Below are positions 9,287 to 18,231 of a DNA stretch of 64,000 nt, one piece after another (within the stretch, counting starts at the first letter, position 1; each line of letters starts with the position of its first letter). Position numbers and translations under genes: made by a program. The stretch comes from Leucobacter sp. UT-8R-CII-1-4 (GTDB taxonomy: Bacteria; Actinomycetota; Actinomycetes; Actinomycetales; Microbacteriaceae). A model generated the notes under the pieces. It saw nothing but the letters and a program-made list of their open reading frames with translations. It was not told where the DNA came from and searched no databases. Where the stretch lies: NCBI RefSeq assembly GCF_030010235.1, contig NZ_JASCRS010000002.1, forward strand, positions 372,001 through 436,000, given 5' to 3'.

Positions 9287-9862
9287 TCACGCAGATATTT
9301 TGCACACTTGATCTGCAAATTCCCAAGGCTTGTGTGCCGCGAAATGAGCGAGCTCTTGCGCCGCCCACTCATCCCAATGCGGAGCAAAAATATCGCCGTC
9401 TCGGGCCAGCGCTCGCTCTCGTCGCAACCGATCGTCACACTCAAGCCAGAGCGTCTTCACCACCGCTTCAACCGTCGCACTTGGTCGACCTGCAGCCGAC
9501 CACACCTTCGCCTGCCGTTCCGCGACTCGCTGCGCCCAACGGAGCGCCGCCGCTTGATTCGCAACGGTAAGCGCGCCACAGCCCTCAACGATCAGCGGTG
9601 TTGTCAGATCGAGCTCGGTCCACTCATCTTCAAATGCCCCAGCCGCCCAGTCATATCGCTGATAGCGACCCAAATCGAGCGCGCTCACCACAGATTCCGA
9701 ACCTTCAGCCAAGCCACCCCAACCCGGGTACAGCAGGTCAAGGTGCAAAAGTTGAGCACCAGATTCAGCCAATTGCTTCGCCAAATATGTTTTCCCAGAG
9801 CCGCTTCTCCCGTCGATGAGCAACACGGCCAGCCCCTCGGTCAGGCTTCTCAGTTCGTTCAC
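9287..9862 (-). CDS. P-loop kinase-like ATP-binding protein in the thiamine operon
   Basis: 191 residues from a GTG whose GTGA overlaps the stop of the ATPase gene upstream, so the two are translationally coupled. Walker A is GRSGSGKT at 18-25, inside a nucleotide/uridine-kinase-like N-terminus; LLHLDLLYPGW may be a substrate-binding DxxY segment, and LIVEGCGAL resembles the Walker B strand of small-molecule kinases. An Arg-rich region (RLRRERALARDGD) fits a LID. The substrate is unknown. Because it is the last gene of a TPP-riboswitch operon with a thiamine importer, a role in phosphorylating thiamine or a precursor is plausible but unproven. Confidence 0.8.
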   Translation of the reverse strand: MNELRSLTEGLAVLLIDGRSGSGKTYLAKQLAESGAQLLHLDLLYPGWGGLAEGSESVVSALDLGRYQRYDWAAGAFEDEWTELDLTTPLIVEGCGALTVANQAAALRWAQRVAERQAKVWSAAGRPSATVEAVVKTLWLECDDRLRRERALARDGDIFAPHWDEWAAQELAHFAAHKPWEFADQVCKISA

Positions 9863-10575
9863 GAGGCAAGCGTTCCCATGCTCATGGCAATAACCCGGTC
9901 GGCGATTGTGTCGGCTTCATCGTGGTCATGAGTGACGAGGATCGCGGTAGTGCCGGTCTCGCGAAGCATACGGGCAAGATCAGACGCGAGGCGTTCCCGA
10001 AGACTTCGGTCAAGCGCCGAGAGCGGTTCGTCGAGCAACAACAAGCGCGGCCTCGGCGCCAGAGAACGAGCAAGAGCCACCCGCTGACGCTCACCTCCAG
10101 AAAGCTCGGTGACTGCCCTCGAACCATAGCCAGGAAGACCTACCAGCCGCAGCAACTCGTCAACACGCTGCGACTTCTCCTCCTTCGAAACGCGCTGAGC
10201 GCTCAGGCCATAGGCGACATTTTTCGCCACGCTCATATGAGAAAAGAGCTGCCCATCTTGAAACATCAATCCAAAGCCTCGGCGATGCGGTGCAACCGCT
10301 GCGAGACTCTCCCCCGCCCAGTAGATCGCTCCCGACGACAGCGGCTCAAGCCCCGAGATAGCTCGCAGCATGGTTGATTTACCGCAACCGCTCGGCCCAA
10401 TCAGCGCAACGATCTCACCCTCGGCAACATCAAACGATACGTCGCGCACAGCAGCAGGGACAGACTCGCTCGAACGTTTTGCGAGACCAGCTCGATAATG
10501 CACAGTAGCGTTGCGCACAGAAAGTCCATCTCTCGCGGGTTCATTCATGACACCGGCCATTTGATCCTCGCTCAT
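9859..10575 (-). CDS. Thiamine-type ABC transporter ATP-binding protein
   Basis: 238 residues. Walker A GPSGCGKST, Q-loop FGLMFQDGQLF, signature LSGGERQR, Walker B LLLLDEP and the switch His in VTHDHDEAD are all present, so it is a complete importer ATPase of the iron/thiamine/polyamine class. It overlaps the permease stop by four bases (ATGA) and the kinase start by four. It energises uptake by the permease and binding protein upstream. The substrate assignment to thiamine rests on the riboswitch at the head of the operon. Confidence 0.9.
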   Translation of the reverse strand: MSEDQMAGVMNEPARDGLSVRNATVHYRAGLAKRSSESVPAAVRDVSFDVAEGEIVALIGPSGCGKSTMLRAISGLEPLSSGAIYWAGESLAAVAPHRRGFGLMFQDGQLFSHMSVAKNVAYGLSAQRVSKEEKSQRVDELLRLVGLPGYGSRAVTELSGGERQRVALARSLAPRPRLLLLDEPLSALDRSLRERLASDLARMLRETGTTAILVTHDHDEADTIADRVIAMSMGTLAS

Positions 10576-12326
10576 ATCTCTGAAGCTACCTCTCCGCGCC
10601 AGCGCTCCGCCAGCAACATCACCGCCGCCGTCAATGCGCCCAGCAATACTGCTGCAGCCAATGCCATTCCATAGTTTTCAGCACCCTGCTTCGAAATAAG
10701 CTGTGAGACCATGACAGGAAGGGTCTGCGCGCCGGGACGCACCAAGAACGCAGTCGCGCCGAACTCACCAAGCGATGCAGCGAAAGCGAAACCAATGGCA
10801 AGCCCAAGCGGTCGGGCCATCACTTTCAGGTCAATCGTGCCCAGCACACGTAGCGGGCCAGCACCGAGCATTGCAGCTGCATCGCGCTGGCGCCCGTCGA
10901 TCCCCCGCAGCACCGGAAGCAGTGTGCGCACCACGAGTGGCATCGCCACGATCGCCTGCGCTATCGGAATCAGCACAATCGAAGTGCGCAGATCAATACC
11001 GATACCAAAGGGCTGATGCATCGTGATCAGCAAACCAAAACCAACCGTCACAGCGGATACGCCAAGCGGCAGCATCACAAAACCGTCAAACGCATCAATC
11101 GCTCGGCGAGCGGATCGAGCTCTCGGTTTGCGTGAGGCGACCAGGGCGACACAGACGCCGAGCACAATCGCGATAGTGGTTGCGATGAGGGCAATACCGA
11201 TGGAGAGCATGGCCGCATCAATCACAGAGCCAGAAAGTTTCGAGCCTGCTGGGGGCGCAAAAAGATTTTTGTAGTTCTGCAGGGTGAATCTGCCGCTACC
11301 GTCGCGCAGGGAACGCAGTACCAACGCAAAAATTGGCAGCATGTGAAGCAGCACGGTAGTCGCCGCAAACACCAGCACCGCCGGTAAGTGCACGCGAGAA
11401 AACCGCACGGGCTGAGAAGTATCAAAACGCAGTTCATTCGCGCGCTCAAGACCTCGCCGCAACCGGCCAGAAACAACAAGCACCGCAGCAACGATCACAA
11501 ACTGCACAATCGACAGCGCTGCCGCCGAGTTGAGATCGAGATACTGCACCGTAAGTCGGTAAATCTCTGTCTCAACGTTTGAGAAGCTTCGCCCACCAAG
11601 CACCAGCACCACACCAAACGAAGTGGCACAAAACAAAAAGACCAAAGCAGCAGAAGACGCCAGCGCCGGAGCCAAGCGTGGCAGAGTCACCGTGCTGAAC
11701 ACTCGAGCCGGCGAAGCACCAAGCATGCGCGCCGCCTGCTCCACACGACCATCGAGGTTCGCCCAGAATCCACCAACCGTGCGTGCAACCACCGTCACAT
11801 TGAAAAAACTCAGCGCCAGCACGATGATCAAAAAGCTCTGATCAAGGCCAAGCCAAGCTAGCGGTGCACCCGGGCCAAGCAATGCGGTGAAGGCAACGCC
11901 AACCACGACAGTCGGCAGCACAAACGGCACTGTCGCAAGTCCACGGAGCAGATTTCGACCTCGAAACTCAAGGCGGTACAGCACAAACGCTGCAGGTACG
12001 CCAAGCACCACGGAAAGGGCTGTGCCGCACACTGCCTGAGCAAAAGTTTGACTGACAACCCGCAGAGTTCGAGGCTCGCTAAAGATCGCCGCGAATTGCG
12101 CAAACCCCGACGAGGCTGCGGTGCTGCTCGTGCCACCGATTTCGCCAAAACCTAGGCCTACGGCCATGAGCGAAGCGACCGGCCACAGAAAAAAGATAAG
12201 CAAAAAGCAGAGCGGAACGGCCGCCGCGAGACTCCACCAGATTGCGGGCTGCGAGAAGTTCCTTCTTCTCCTACCCCCGGTGTGTACTCGCAGCGCCGCT
12301 TCGCCCTGCTTTTCTTGATGCGTCAT
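10572..12326 (-). CDS. Thiamine-type ABC transporter permease (fused two-domain)
   Basis: 584 residues with about twelve hydrophobic segments and two copies of the binding-protein-dependent permease domain, as in ThiP. EAA-type loops can be seen in each half: EQAARMLGASPARVF around 195 and RDAAAMLGAGPLRVL around 480. The single polypeptide provides both transmembrane halves. It lies between the binding protein (36-base gap) and the ATPase (four-base overlap), all on the minus strand, forming one operon under the TPP riboswitch. Confidence 0.9.
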   Translation of the reverse strand: MTHQEKQGEAALRVHTGGRRRRNFSQPAIWWSLAAAVPLCFLLIFFLWPVASLMAVGLGFGEIGGTSSTAASSGFAQFAAIFSEPRTLRVVSQTFAQAVCGTALSVVLGVPAAFVLYRLEFRGRNLLRGLATVPFVLPTVVVGVAFTALLGPGAPLAWLGLDQSFLIIVLALSFFNVTVVARTVGGFWANLDGRVEQAARMLGASPARVFSTVTLPRLAPALASSAALVFLFCATSFGVVLVLGGRSFSNVETEIYRLTVQYLDLNSAAALSIVQFVIVAAVLVVSGRLRRGLERANELRFDTSQPVRFSRVHLPAVLVFAATTVLLHMLPIFALVLRSLRDGSGRFTLQNYKNLFAPPAGSKLSGSVIDAAMLSIGIALIATTIAIVLGVCVALVASRKPRARSARRAIDAFDGFVMLPLGVSAVTVGFGLLITMHQPFGIGIDLRTSIVLIPIAQAIVAMPLVVRTLLPVLRGIDGRQRDAAAMLGAGPLRVLGTIDLKVMARPLGLAIGFAFAASLGEFGATAFLVRPGAQTLPVMVSQLISKQGAENYGMALAAAVLLGALTAAVMLLAERWRGEVASEI

Positions 12327-12362
12327 ACGCTCAAGCGATCCTTTGTTCTCGCTACACCAGCG

Positions 12363-13379
12363 TTACCAACCGGTCGCTGCGCTCCAGTTTTTCAGCCAGG
12401 TGTCGCGCCCCTTACCGATTTCAGCGGGGCTGAGGTCATTTGGTGCGCTCGGCATTGGTGCGAATTCAGACCACTCCTCTGGCACAGCAGCCTCGGTGTT
12501 TGTCGGGTAGACATACATCGTGTCTGCGATGGTGTTTTGGAACTCGGTCGAAAGCAGGTAGTCAACAACTGCCTGAGCGCCCGCTTGGTTCGAAGCGTTT
12601 TGCAGCACGCCCGCATACTCAATCTGCGATGAACAGGTGTCAAGCAACGCCTTGGTGCTGCTTGAAGTGCCATCTTCACTGAGGGTCCAGGCCGGTGATG
12701 AACTGTACGAAAGCACAATCGGGAAGGTGCCATCGCCGCCGCCCTGAGTGAACTGGCCGTTGTATGCCTCAGTCCAACCCTGCTCAATTCGCGCGTCATT
12801 CGCGGCAAGTTTCGACCAGTAGTCGGCAAAACCAGACTCGCCGAACTTCGCAACGGTACCGATCAAAAACGATGCACCGGTGCTTGAGGTTGAAGGGTCC
12901 AGCAGCACCGTGAGGCCGCGATACTTCTCATCTGCCAAATCTTCGTAGCTGCTCGGCTCAGCGATCCCCTTCGCAGCGAACCAGGCCGGGTCGATGTTGA
13001 TGCAGGTTGCGCTCTGCGTGACAGCCTTCGCACCGGCTTCGCCGCCCTCAATTACGTCTGCGTCAAAAAGGCGCGAGACATACACGTTGTCGACACCGAA
13101 GAAGGCGTCTGCCAGAGGTGCGTTCTGAGTGAGCACCAGTTGGCTGGCAAGTTCGCCGCCGTCACCGGCCGCGACGACCTCGACGTTGTATCCGGTTGCA
13201 GCGCTTGCGGCAGCCGCGAACTCATCATTTGGGAACGAGTTGTGCACGATCAGGGTGACCGTTTCGCCACCCTTGGTTTCGCCCTCTGGGCTTGGCCCGG
13301 CTGTGCAACCGGTGAGTGCGAGCCCGGCGGCTGCGACGAGCGCAATACCGGAAATGAGTGTGCGGGCATGCGTTGACAT
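12363..13379 (-). CDS. Thiamine ABC transporter substrate-binding lipoprotein
   Basis: 338 residues starting MSTHARTLISG at 13379, directly after the riboswitch; an upstream in-frame extension runs through the riboswitch and is not real. The lipobox is LALTGC, so the mature protein is a lipid-anchored binding protein. It matches the thiamine/iron-type periplasmic binding fold (e.g. DAFFGVDNVYVSRLFDAD, then a VLLDPSTSSTGASFL phosphate-binding-like loop). It starts the operon with permease, ATPase and kinase. The ribosome-binding site GGAGGAAGG lies inside the end of the riboswitch. Confidence 0.93.
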   Translation of the reverse strand: MSTHARTLISGIALVAAAGLALTGCTAGPSPEGETKGGETVTLIVHNSFPNDEFAAAASAATGYNVEVVAAGDGGELASQLVLTQNAPLADAFFGVDNVYVSRLFDADVIEGGEAGAKAVTQSATCINIDPAWFAAKGIAEPSSYEDLADEKYRGLTVLLDPSTSSTGASFLIGTVAKFGESGFADYWSKLAANDARIEQGWTEAYNGQFTQGGGDGTFPIVLSYSSSPAWTLSEDGTSSSTKALLDTCSSQIEYAGVLQNASNQAGAQAVVDYLLSTEFQNTIADTMYVYPTNTEAAVPEEWSEFAPMPSAPNDLSPAEIGKGRDTWLKNWSAATGW

Positions 13380-13385
13380 AGAGTT

Positions 13386-13470
13386 CCTTCCTCCGCTGGC
13401 ATGATCCAGATCAGGTGAACGGTCGAAGCTCGCGAGCTTCCTCTCAGCCCGCCGCGCGCGGGCTCCCGTG
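13386..13470 (-). promoter_or_regulatory. TPP riboswitch (THI box)
   Basis: Reading the minus strand, the leader shows the THI-box signature: GGGAGCCC, then GGGCTGAGAGG, a variable stem (GAAGCTCGCGAGCTTC), GACC, and ACCTGATCTGGATCATGCC followed by AGCGGAGGAA. The GGAGGAAGG ribosome-binding site of the thiamine binding-protein gene is the 3' end of the element and the start codon is seven bases on. This arrangement points to control of translation initiation: TPP binding would hide the ribosome-binding site. It is direct evidence that the downstream ABC operon handles thiamine or a precursor. Confidence 0.96.
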
Positions 13471-13552
13471 GATTGCAACGCCAACCATAGCAGTTGCGCT
13501 CACGCCTTCGCGAATGAGCGGCTAGTTGCAGCGGCTTTTGGGGTCGAGAGGG

Positions 13553-15466
13553 CTAGTCACGACCAAGTTTTGAGCGCATGCGTGAGCGCCAATCTGGCTT
13601 CTGTCCTGGTTCTTCGGCTTCGTTCGGTGCTGCGTCCCATGAGAAGGCTTGCAGCAGCGGGTCGACCGCGTCTGTCGGCGCTGGGGCCGGCTCAGGCTCG
13701 GGTGCTACGTCGGGCTCGGGTGCTACGTCAGGTTCAGGTTCTGGCGCGGGCTCGGGCTCGGGCTCAGCTACCGGCGCTGGATCAGCGACCGCAGTCTCGG
13801 CAGCCGATTCCAGGGCCGCCGCATAGTCAGCTTCGAGCGGCTCAATTTCAATCGTCACCTGTTCGTCCGCCGGCTGTTCAGCATTGGTTTCAGGCGAGTG
13901 GGGCTCAGCTAGCCCCGGTGCTACCACTCGATCGATCTTGGTCGCAAACAGGTCGCGTAGATTCCATGATCGTTTGCGAGTCGCAGGTTCTGAGGCAATT
14001 TCACTGGAATCAATTCTTGGCAGGTAGCTGTGTTCGTCACTATCCAGCGGATCAACTGGCATGGTCTCGGTATAGTCTGCTGGCTCAGCATCAGAGGCCT
14101 GCGCGGTTGGGATAGCACGCCAAGCGCTGTTGACCGGGGCGTCGAACTCATGCTGCTGAACCGTCGTGCCCTGCTCGGCAGGTGCCGCTTGCTCTGCGCT
14201 TCGTGGTTGGCCACCGAGAGTCACAAGCGCCGACTCGCGCATTTCAGCAACATCAATTCTTCGAGTGAAGACGCCAAGGCTCATGCCGAACGCTAATTCA
14301 AGTGCAACCAATCCCCCGGTGAGCCACGGGTGCGCACCCGTCGTTTCCAATCGGCCTGGGCCGATAGCGCCGCTTGCGAGCACACTAAAGAGCGCAACGA
14401 CGAGGCCCGCCATGATCGAAGCACACACAGGTAGCAGCACCGCAACGAGTGCAGATGCTCGACGGAAGAGTGATCCACCGCCCGCAAACCCGCCAATCAC
14501 TGTGCCAATCGCCACGATAAGCACCGGGGCGAGAGCGCCGAGCCAGCCCCAGCTATTTGGGATCGCACCCAGCAGTGGAAGGGCTGGCAGCGGGCCAAGC
14601 AAGGTATCAAACGGGGTAACGGAGGTGGCTGCGCCAACCGCGAACCCTGCGCCCGAGAACCAGGCGAGGCTCCACACCCAAGCAATAGGCAAAAATGCCA
14701 GCTGCGCCAAAAACAGCATGAGTGCGCCAAAAACATCGAGCTGCAGGCTCTGACTGAGCGAAATAATATCGACGTAGCCGACCACAATCGAGATGGTAAA
14801 ACCGATCGTCGCGAGCACCACTAGCCCGGCAAGAGCAGCCGCGCACAATCGAAATACCTCGGCAGCACGCTCAGGAAACGCAGCAGCACCGTTCGGCGCG
14901 ACCTTGGCCATCACGCCCTGCATCTCGCGCACAAAGGCAAGCCACCACTCGTCTGAGTCGCGAGCAGCCCTGAGCACAAATGCAAACAGTGCTGGCACTG
15001 CAAACACAGCCGCGGGCACCACGACGCGTGCCCACATTGGCCACGCAGACGAACCGCCCGCGAGCATGCCGATCAGAGCAGCAGAGCCAGCAAACCCGAG
15101 CACACCGCCAAACACCGTGACAATGCCGATACCCCCGCGACCAGCGGCCCGTTTACCTGAGCGGTATGCGAGCACCGCGGTCAGCAGGGTGAGTGCGAGC
15201 GGAGCCAAAGACACAGTGAACGACAGCGCCTCAGGCACAAGCCCAAGCCCGAGTGCCTGCTGCGCTGAAACACTCAGCTGCATCGGCACCAAATGCGTCA
15301 TTTGCCACAGAGCCGCAACCGTCGCGGCGAGGTGGCTTGGCTCTGCGGCGAGCGCAAAGTCGATCCACCAGATGAGCACCGCTGGCACGCCAATAATGGC
15401 GAAAACCGCCAGCGCAATGGCGGCCGCCTCGATAGCGGCAATCACCGCGGACAGAAGTGCTCTCAT
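13553..15466 (-). CDS. DUF6350 family multi-pass membrane protein
   Basis: 637 residues if the ATG at 15466 is used; ATG 15490 is an alternative and neither has a strong ribosome-binding site. The first 400 residues hold about ten hydrophobic segments; the last 220 are hydrophilic and rich in Glu, Pro and Asp, with a PEPEP / DVAPEP repeat (residues about 560-610) encoded by near-identical tandem DNA units at about 13694-13730. The N-terminal part matches DUF6350, an actinobacterial membrane family that usually sits between sucD and purN and has been called PerM in mycobacteria. Function is inferred only: cell division or envelope maintenance. Confidence 0.82.
   Translation of the reverse strand: MRALLSAVIAAIEAAAIALAVFAIIGVPAVLIWWIDFALAAEPSHLAATVAALWQMTHLVPMQLSVSAQQALGLGLVPEALSFTVSLAPLALTLLTAVLAYRSGKRAAGRGGIGIVTVFGGVLGFAGSAALIGMLAGGSSAWPMWARVVVPAAVFAVPALFAFVLRAARDSDEWWLAFVREMQGVMAKVAPNGAAAFPERAAEVFRLCAAALAGLVVLATIGFTISIVVGYVDIISLSQSLQLDVFGALMLFLAQLAFLPIAWVWSLAWFSGAGFAVGAATSVTPFDTLLGPLPALPLLGAIPNSWGWLGALAPVLIVAIGTVIGGFAGGGSLFRRASALVAVLLPVCASIMAGLVVALFSVLASGAIGPGRLETTGAHPWLTGGLVALELAFGMSLGVFTRRIDVAEMRESALVTLGGQPRSAEQAAPAEQGTTVQQHEFDAPVNSAWRAIPTAQASDAEPADYTETMPVDPLDSDEHSYLPRIDSSEIASEPATRKRSWNLRDLFATKIDRVVAPGLAEPHSPETNAEQPADEQVTIEIEPLEADYAAALESAAETAVADPAPVAEPEPEPAPEPEPDVAPEPDVAPEPEPAPAPTDAVDPLLQAFSWDAAPNEAEEPGQKPDWRSRMRSKLGRD
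13694..13730. repeat. Tandem 18-base coding repeat
   Basis: Two adjacent near-identical 18-base units (GGCTCGGGTGCTACGTC core) encode the repeated DVAPEP peptide of the DUF6350 protein's acidic tail. It is a short in-frame tandem repeat, likely prone to length change. Confidence 0.6.
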
Positions 15467-15508
15467 TGAATTGAAGTCTACCGGTGGCATCCGACATAGG
15501 CTTGAAGC

Positions 15509-16171
15509 ATGACGACGCGTTCCCCGTATGAGGCGATGCTTGGTGAGCGTATCGACGAGTTGCACCCCTCACTTCGCCGCTATTTCTCAGCGATCCCTGA
15601 GGGGTACATCGGTGTTGGCGAGGGTGTGTTCGCGGAATTTGGCACACCTCGTCGTTGGCTGTGGCCGATCCTGCGCGTGTTGCAATCGCGCGGAGTGCTC
15701 TACGCGGGTTTCGCGCGGTCCGCGCGATTTCGAGTCATAAACCGAACCGTAGCAATCGCGGGTAGTGAGTTCGGCGCGGCCGAGGCAAGGCGCGAAATCG
15801 ACGTGCCCGGAGGAAACTGGACAATGGTTGATTCAGTTATCGTCACGGGCGGCACCGAGTCTGCACCGCCGGGCGTCGTCGACCGACTCGGTGATCCGCA
15901 CACGGTTTCAGCCCAATTCACCGCAGAGGTCAAAGACGGTGCACTCTCAATGACCAGCATCAAGGCAGGTCTGCGTTGGGGCGGCCTTCGTATTCGATTG
16001 CCGCGCTGGTGCGCTCCTGTAGTGCATCTCACTGAGGCCTATGACCCGGTGAGTGGGCTGCAACGGATCACGCTCAGCCTCACCGCACCTATCGTCGGAA
16101 AAATCTATGAGTACCGCGGCCACTTCGCGTACGGAATCGTAAAGGAGCACCCCAATGCAGCACAGCAATGA
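15509..16171 (+). CDS. DUF4166 domain-containing protein
   Basis: 220 residues. The sequence is typical of DUF4166, with an N-terminal ELHPSLRRYFSAIPEGYIGVGEG segment and the RVINRTVAI and HLTEAYDPVSGLQRITLSL strands, suggesting a mainly beta fold. No catalytic motif is known to me. In other bacteria this domain is found fused or adjacent to NAD-dependent epimerases. Here its last 17 bases overlap the start of the TIGR01777-type epimerase gene, which supports a joint function and translational coupling. It is divergent from the DUF6350 gene, with only 42 bases between starts. Confidence 0.85.
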   Translation: MTTRSPYEAMLGERIDELHPSLRRYFSAIPEGYIGVGEGVFAEFGTPRRWLWPILRVLQSRGVLYAGFARSARFRVINRTVAIAGSEFGAAEARREIDVPGGNWTMVDSVIVTGGTESAPPGVVDRLGDPHTVSAQFTAEVKDGALSMTSIKAGLRWGGLRIRLPRWCAPVVHLTEAYDPVSGLQRITLSLTAPIVGKIYEYRGHFAYGIVKEHPNAAQQ

Positions 16172-17132
16172 GTTCGGTGAACGCACTGGCAGGGTCGTGA
16201 TTGGCGGCGCCGGTGGTTTCATGGGTGGCTACTTTGTCGACCGATATCGCTCGCAAGGCCGCGAGGTCGTCACCATTGGCCGCAGTGGTGCCGATCTGCG
16301 CTGGGGCGACACTGCTGGCATTGCGGCCGCGGTTGATGGCGCAGAGTTCGTACTGGGTCTCGCAGGTAAGAGTGTGAACTGCCGCTACAGCGAGGCGAAT
16401 CGCGCCGAAATCTTCAGATCTCGAACAGACACCACGGGTCAGCTCTCGGCAGCAATCGAGTCAGCTGAACGCCCGCCTGCACTGTGGGTGAATTCATCAA
16501 CAGCGACAATTTATCGACACGCGGTGGATCGCCCAATGACTGAGTCAAGCGGCGAGATTGGCGCGGGGTTCTCTGTTGAGGTGGCGAAAGTTTGGGAACA
16601 GGCACTCTTTCGTGATGATCTGCCTAAGACCCGGCGCGTCGCACTGCGCACCGCAATTGTGCTCGGTGACGGCGGCGTGCTCGGGCCGCTAAGAACACTC
16701 GCAAAACTCGGTCTTGGCGGCGCACAATACGACGGCAAATGGCCGGTATCCCGAGCGCGAGTTGCCGCCGGAACGGCTCACTACCCCGGAGCGCTAAAGG
16801 GTACCCAGCGGTTCAGTTGGGTACACATCGAAGATGTTGCGAGGGTGCTCGACTTTCTCGAAGCCCACCCTGAGCTTTCTGGCGCGATCAATGTCAGTTC
16901 ACCCAATCCATCAGATAGCAACGGCTTTATGGGCGATGTTCGTCGCGTGCTCGGGGTGCCTTTTGGTCCCCCGATGCCACGGTGGATGCTTGAACTCGGT
17001 GCCATTGGTATCCGTACCGAAACTGAACTGGTCTTGAAGAGCCGCTGGGTGCTGCCCGAGCGCCTTGAGCAGGCAGGTTTTGAGTTTGCGCACCCCGAGC
17101 TTGAGGCTACGCTGCGCTCGATTTGGTCGTAG
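16155..17132 (+). CDS. TIGR01777-type epimerase/SDR-fold protein
   Basis: 325 residues. The N-terminus has the nucleotide-binding loop GGAGGFMGGYF and the VNCRY segment characteristic of the TIGR01777 (YfcH, SulA-like) family, with a C-terminal DUF1731-like tail (RWVLPERLEQAGFEFAHP). The family is an extended SDR of unknown substrate. The gene overlaps the DUF4166 gene by 17 bases. An in-frame ATG with a GGAG sequence (AAAGGAGCACCCCAATG) gives a strong start. It converges on the LysR gene with a two-base gap. Confidence 0.9.
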   Translation: MQHSNEFGERTGRVVIGGAGGFMGGYFVDRYRSQGREVVTIGRSGADLRWGDTAGIAAAVDGAEFVLGLAGKSVNCRYSEANRAEIFRSRTDTTGQLSAAIESAERPPALWVNSSTATIYRHAVDRPMTESSGEIGAGFSVEVAKVWEQALFRDDLPKTRRVALRTAIVLGDGGVLGPLRTLAKLGLGGAQYDGKWPVSRARVAAGTAHYPGALKGTQRFSWVHIEDVARVLDFLEAHPELSGAINVSSPNPSDSNGFMGDVRRVLGVPFGPPMPRWMLELGAIGIRTETELVLKSRWVLPERLEQAGFEFAHPELEATLRSIWS

Positions 17133-17134
17133 CG

Positions 17135-18046
17135 TTATACCGCCTGCTTCGCCGAGACATTTTCAGCGACGACTCTGCGCAGCTCAAGCACACCAGAGTG
17201 GTCATCTCCGCTTCGAGTGCAGAGGTCAACCGTGCACGGTTCTATCCCAAGAATCGGCACATATGAGATGGCTTCGTTCGAGTGGTAGTCGGCGATTGAG
17301 GCCGCTGTAATCGCGATGCCAAGACCGGCAGCGACTGTTTGAATCTGCTCGTCCATGTTGTGCACAAGCGGACCCCAACGCACGGGGCGCCCGCTTGGCC
17401 GCGGATCCACCGCCCAGTACGAGATCCACTCTGGCGCGGCGCGATCGGTCGACACATGAGTTTCATCGTCGAGCTCATCAATGGTGACGCTCTCACGCTG
17501 CGCAAAACGGTGCCCTCGATGCAGCATCACCACTCGCGGTTCAATTGTCACCCGTTCCAGGGTGAGGCCGTCGATGAGCGGCATTGGTGGTCTCACAAAC
17601 GCAGCATCAACTTCACCCGAAGCGACGGCTGCCAATTGCTCTTGCCAGGAGAGCTGCACAAGCTCAAGCGGAGACTGCAACTTTGATAGCAGAGTTGTTG
17701 TAAGGCTGTTTGGTCCACCGTTGATAAACCCGAGTCGCAATACCCGATCTTGACGGCGGCTAAACCGGGCAAGATCAATTGCTGTGTCTTGCGCTTCACG
17801 CAATATTCGGTGGGCGTGTGGAAGCAGCGTTTCGCCAGCCCCAGTTGGTCGAACAGGGTGCGCTTCACGGTCGATGAGCCGCATACCCAGCTGCTGTTCA
17901 AGACGTCTGATTTGCTGGCTGAGGGCCGGGGCGGTGACGAAGAGGCGCATGGCGGCACGGCCAAAATGCCCCTCATCAATCACGGTGACGAAAGCGTACA
18001 GCGCACGAATGCTGAGATCCATTCGAACCGCATCTTCGTAGCTCAT
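17135..18046 (-). CDS. LysR family transcriptional regulator
   Basis: 303 residues. The N-terminal winged helix-turn-helix is clear (ALYAFVTVIDEGHFGRAAMRLFVTAPALSQQIRRLEQQLG, about 11-50), followed by a LysR substrate-binding domain (from about 95). It is divergent from the SDR gene at 18232 with 185 bases between, the usual arrangement for a LysR regulator and its target. The likely target is the SDR-monooxygenase pair; the inducer is unknown. The intergenic 18047-18231 holds no clear T-N11-A dyad that I could pick with confidence. Confidence 0.93.
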   Translation of the reverse strand: MSYEDAVRMDLSIRALYAFVTVIDEGHFGRAAMRLFVTAPALSQQIRRLEQQLGMRLIDREAHPVRPTGAGETLLPHAHRILREAQDTAIDLARFSRRQDRVLRLGFINGGPNSLTTTLLSKLQSPLELVQLSWQEQLAAVASGEVDAAFVRPPMPLIDGLTLERVTIEPRVVMLHRGHRFAQRESVTIDELDDETHVSTDRAAPEWISYWAVDPRPSGRPVRWGPLVHNMDEQIQTVAAGLGIAITAASIADYHSNEAISYVPILGIEPCTVDLCTRSGDDHSGVLELRRVVAENVSAKQAV

Positions 18047-18231
18047 GCGTTCCCCCTCATGGCGCGGGCTCCCCTGCCCGATTCCGACCAGCCTATGCCG
18101 CTCTTCCCGCTATTGCATCCTGGCGCGTTAAGCATTCCGTTCGCCCGGCAACGATTTCGGACATGTACAGCCAGTTACCTTGCAGCCCAGACTGGCTCTG
18201 ACATCGCACACCACTGTTCAAGGAGGAACAA

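Noticed and set aside
12363-13484. Thiamine binding protein starting at 13484
   Set aside because: The extension would translate the riboswitch; ATG 13379 gives a normal lipoprotein signal.
13468-15512. Several + strand frames opposite DUF6350 (up to 239 codons)
   Set aside because: Composition is Ala/Arg/Ser-rich and reflects the complementary strand; the membrane protein on the minus strand is coherent and long.
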